Shown here: positions 63,820 to 64,000 of the stretch, one piece after another
Layout of the letters: each line of letters begins with the position of its first letter
Numbering within the stretch: position 1 is the first letter of the stretch
Source: Flavobacterium gelidicaeli
Lineage (GTDB): Bacteria > Bacteroidota > Bacteroidia > Flavobacteriales > Flavobacteriaceae
DNA: 64,000 nt
Direction of reading: 5' to 3'
Assembly: GCF_013294005.1 (NCBI RefSeq)
Contig: NZ_JABSNK010000001.1
Coordinates: forward strand, 1 to 64,000
Made by a program: the position numbers and the translations under genes
Notes under the pieces: model-generated
Seen by the model: only the letters and a program-made list of their open reading frames with translations
Told to the model about the DNA's origin: nothing
The model's database searches: none

Positions 63820-64000
63820 ATGCGTAAATTACTCCTTGCTTTTTTAGCTTTCGCGATCATCTCTTGTTCTAGCATTAAACCTGCAACGACAGCAAACCAA
63901 AATCCAACATTAAGATACATCAACACAATTGAAGTGCCTTTTAATCAAGAATTCAAAAATACCGTTGTAGGCGGATTGTCAAGTGTAGATTATGATGCTA
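63820..64000 (+). CDS. phytase-like esterase-family lipoprotein, 5' part only
   Basis: The window ends after 60 codons. The start MRKLLLAFLAFAIISCSS has a lipobox with Cys at residue 16. The following RYINTIEVPFNQEFKNTVVGGLSSVDYDA (in parts) matches the N-terminus of the esterase-like-activity-of-phytase (PF13449-type) beta-propeller family, where GGLSSVDYD is the first conserved strand. It follows the globin gene after 24 bp and may share its transcript. Confidence 0.75.
   Translation, partial: MRKLLLAFLAFAIISCSSIKPATTANQNPTLRYINTIEVPFNQEFKNTVVGGLSSVDYDA

Noticed and set aside
1..64000. CRISPR arrays, insertion sequences, rRNA genes, prophage
   Set aside because: No regularly spaced repeats, transposase motifs, rRNA-like sequence or phage genes were seen.

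Overview
The window is chromosomal DNA from a low-GC member of the Bacteroidota, almost certainly family Flavobacteriaceae and probably Flavobacterium. The evidence is a SusC/SusD pair, a type IX secretion (T9SS) C-terminal sorting domain, Bacteroidota promoter -7 boxes (TAnnTTTG) in front of many genes, start codons that mostly lack Shine-Dalgarno (SD) sequences, and protein families typical of the group (DUF2851, DUF3467, DUF5522, TPR lipoprotein-like genes). I see no rRNA, prophage, insertion sequence or CRISPR array. The window starts in intergenic DNA and ends inside a phytase-like lipoprotein gene.

Layout. 0.2-5.5 kb: a TPR protein, a CDGSH protein, an ECF sigma factor with an overlapping membrane partner, divergent from a small membrane protein, then a beta-hydroxyacid dehydrogenase, a PH-domain protein and a four-helix-bundle protein. 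5.6-19.3 kb: a LysM/NlpC endopeptidase, a PAQR membrane protein, two unrelated aconitases in tandem (mitochondrial type and AcnB), a MoxR ATPase, a SurA-like PPIase, release factor 3 and small genes. 19.5-32.9 kb: the transcription/translation block, read leftward as tRNA-Thr(TGT), tRNA-Tyr, tRNA-Thr(GGT), tuf, tRNA-Trp, secE, nusG, rplK, rplA, rplJ, rplL, rpoB, rpoC, DUF3467. 32.9-42.4 kb: hibernation factor, XerC, rpsU, acyl-CoA dehydrogenase, a HhH protein, an amino-acid permease, a PspC-like protein, DUF2851, an exonuclease and a CBS-domain cysteine synthase/cystathionine beta-synthase. 42.7-50.4 kb: a putative porin, an orphan SusD/SusC pair and rnhB. 50.4-54.4 kb: a probable copper-handling cluster (beta-barrel, MbnH-like di-heme lipoprotein, MbnP-like lipoprotein, small Cys/His/Met protein) divergent from a Spy-like His/Lys-rich protein. 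54.5-64 kb: hemL, a glucosaminidase, a PLP deaminase, a T9SS cargo protein, a HExxH mini-protein, DUF5522, urocanate hydratase, a DUF4136 lipoprotein, a truncated hemoglobin and the partial phytase-like gene.

Most of the window is core housekeeping. The points that deserve follow-up are: (1) the MbnP/MbnH-like operon in a genome stretch without methanobactin genes; (2) an 11-bp perfect inverted repeat between the ECF sigma gene and its divergent neighbour, which resolves into two ECF-type promoters with identical 16-nt spacing; (3) a strong SD in front of rpsU (bS21) where most neighbours lack one, fitting the known bS21 autoregulation of Flavobacteriia; (4) four intergenic copies of a dispersed hairpin repeat, one of them between rpoB and rpoC; (5) two mutually exclusive hairpins between nusG and rplK; and (6) a 16-bp palindrome next to the promoter of the cysteine synthase-like gene. 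All functional calls come from reading motifs by eye; no database search was run.
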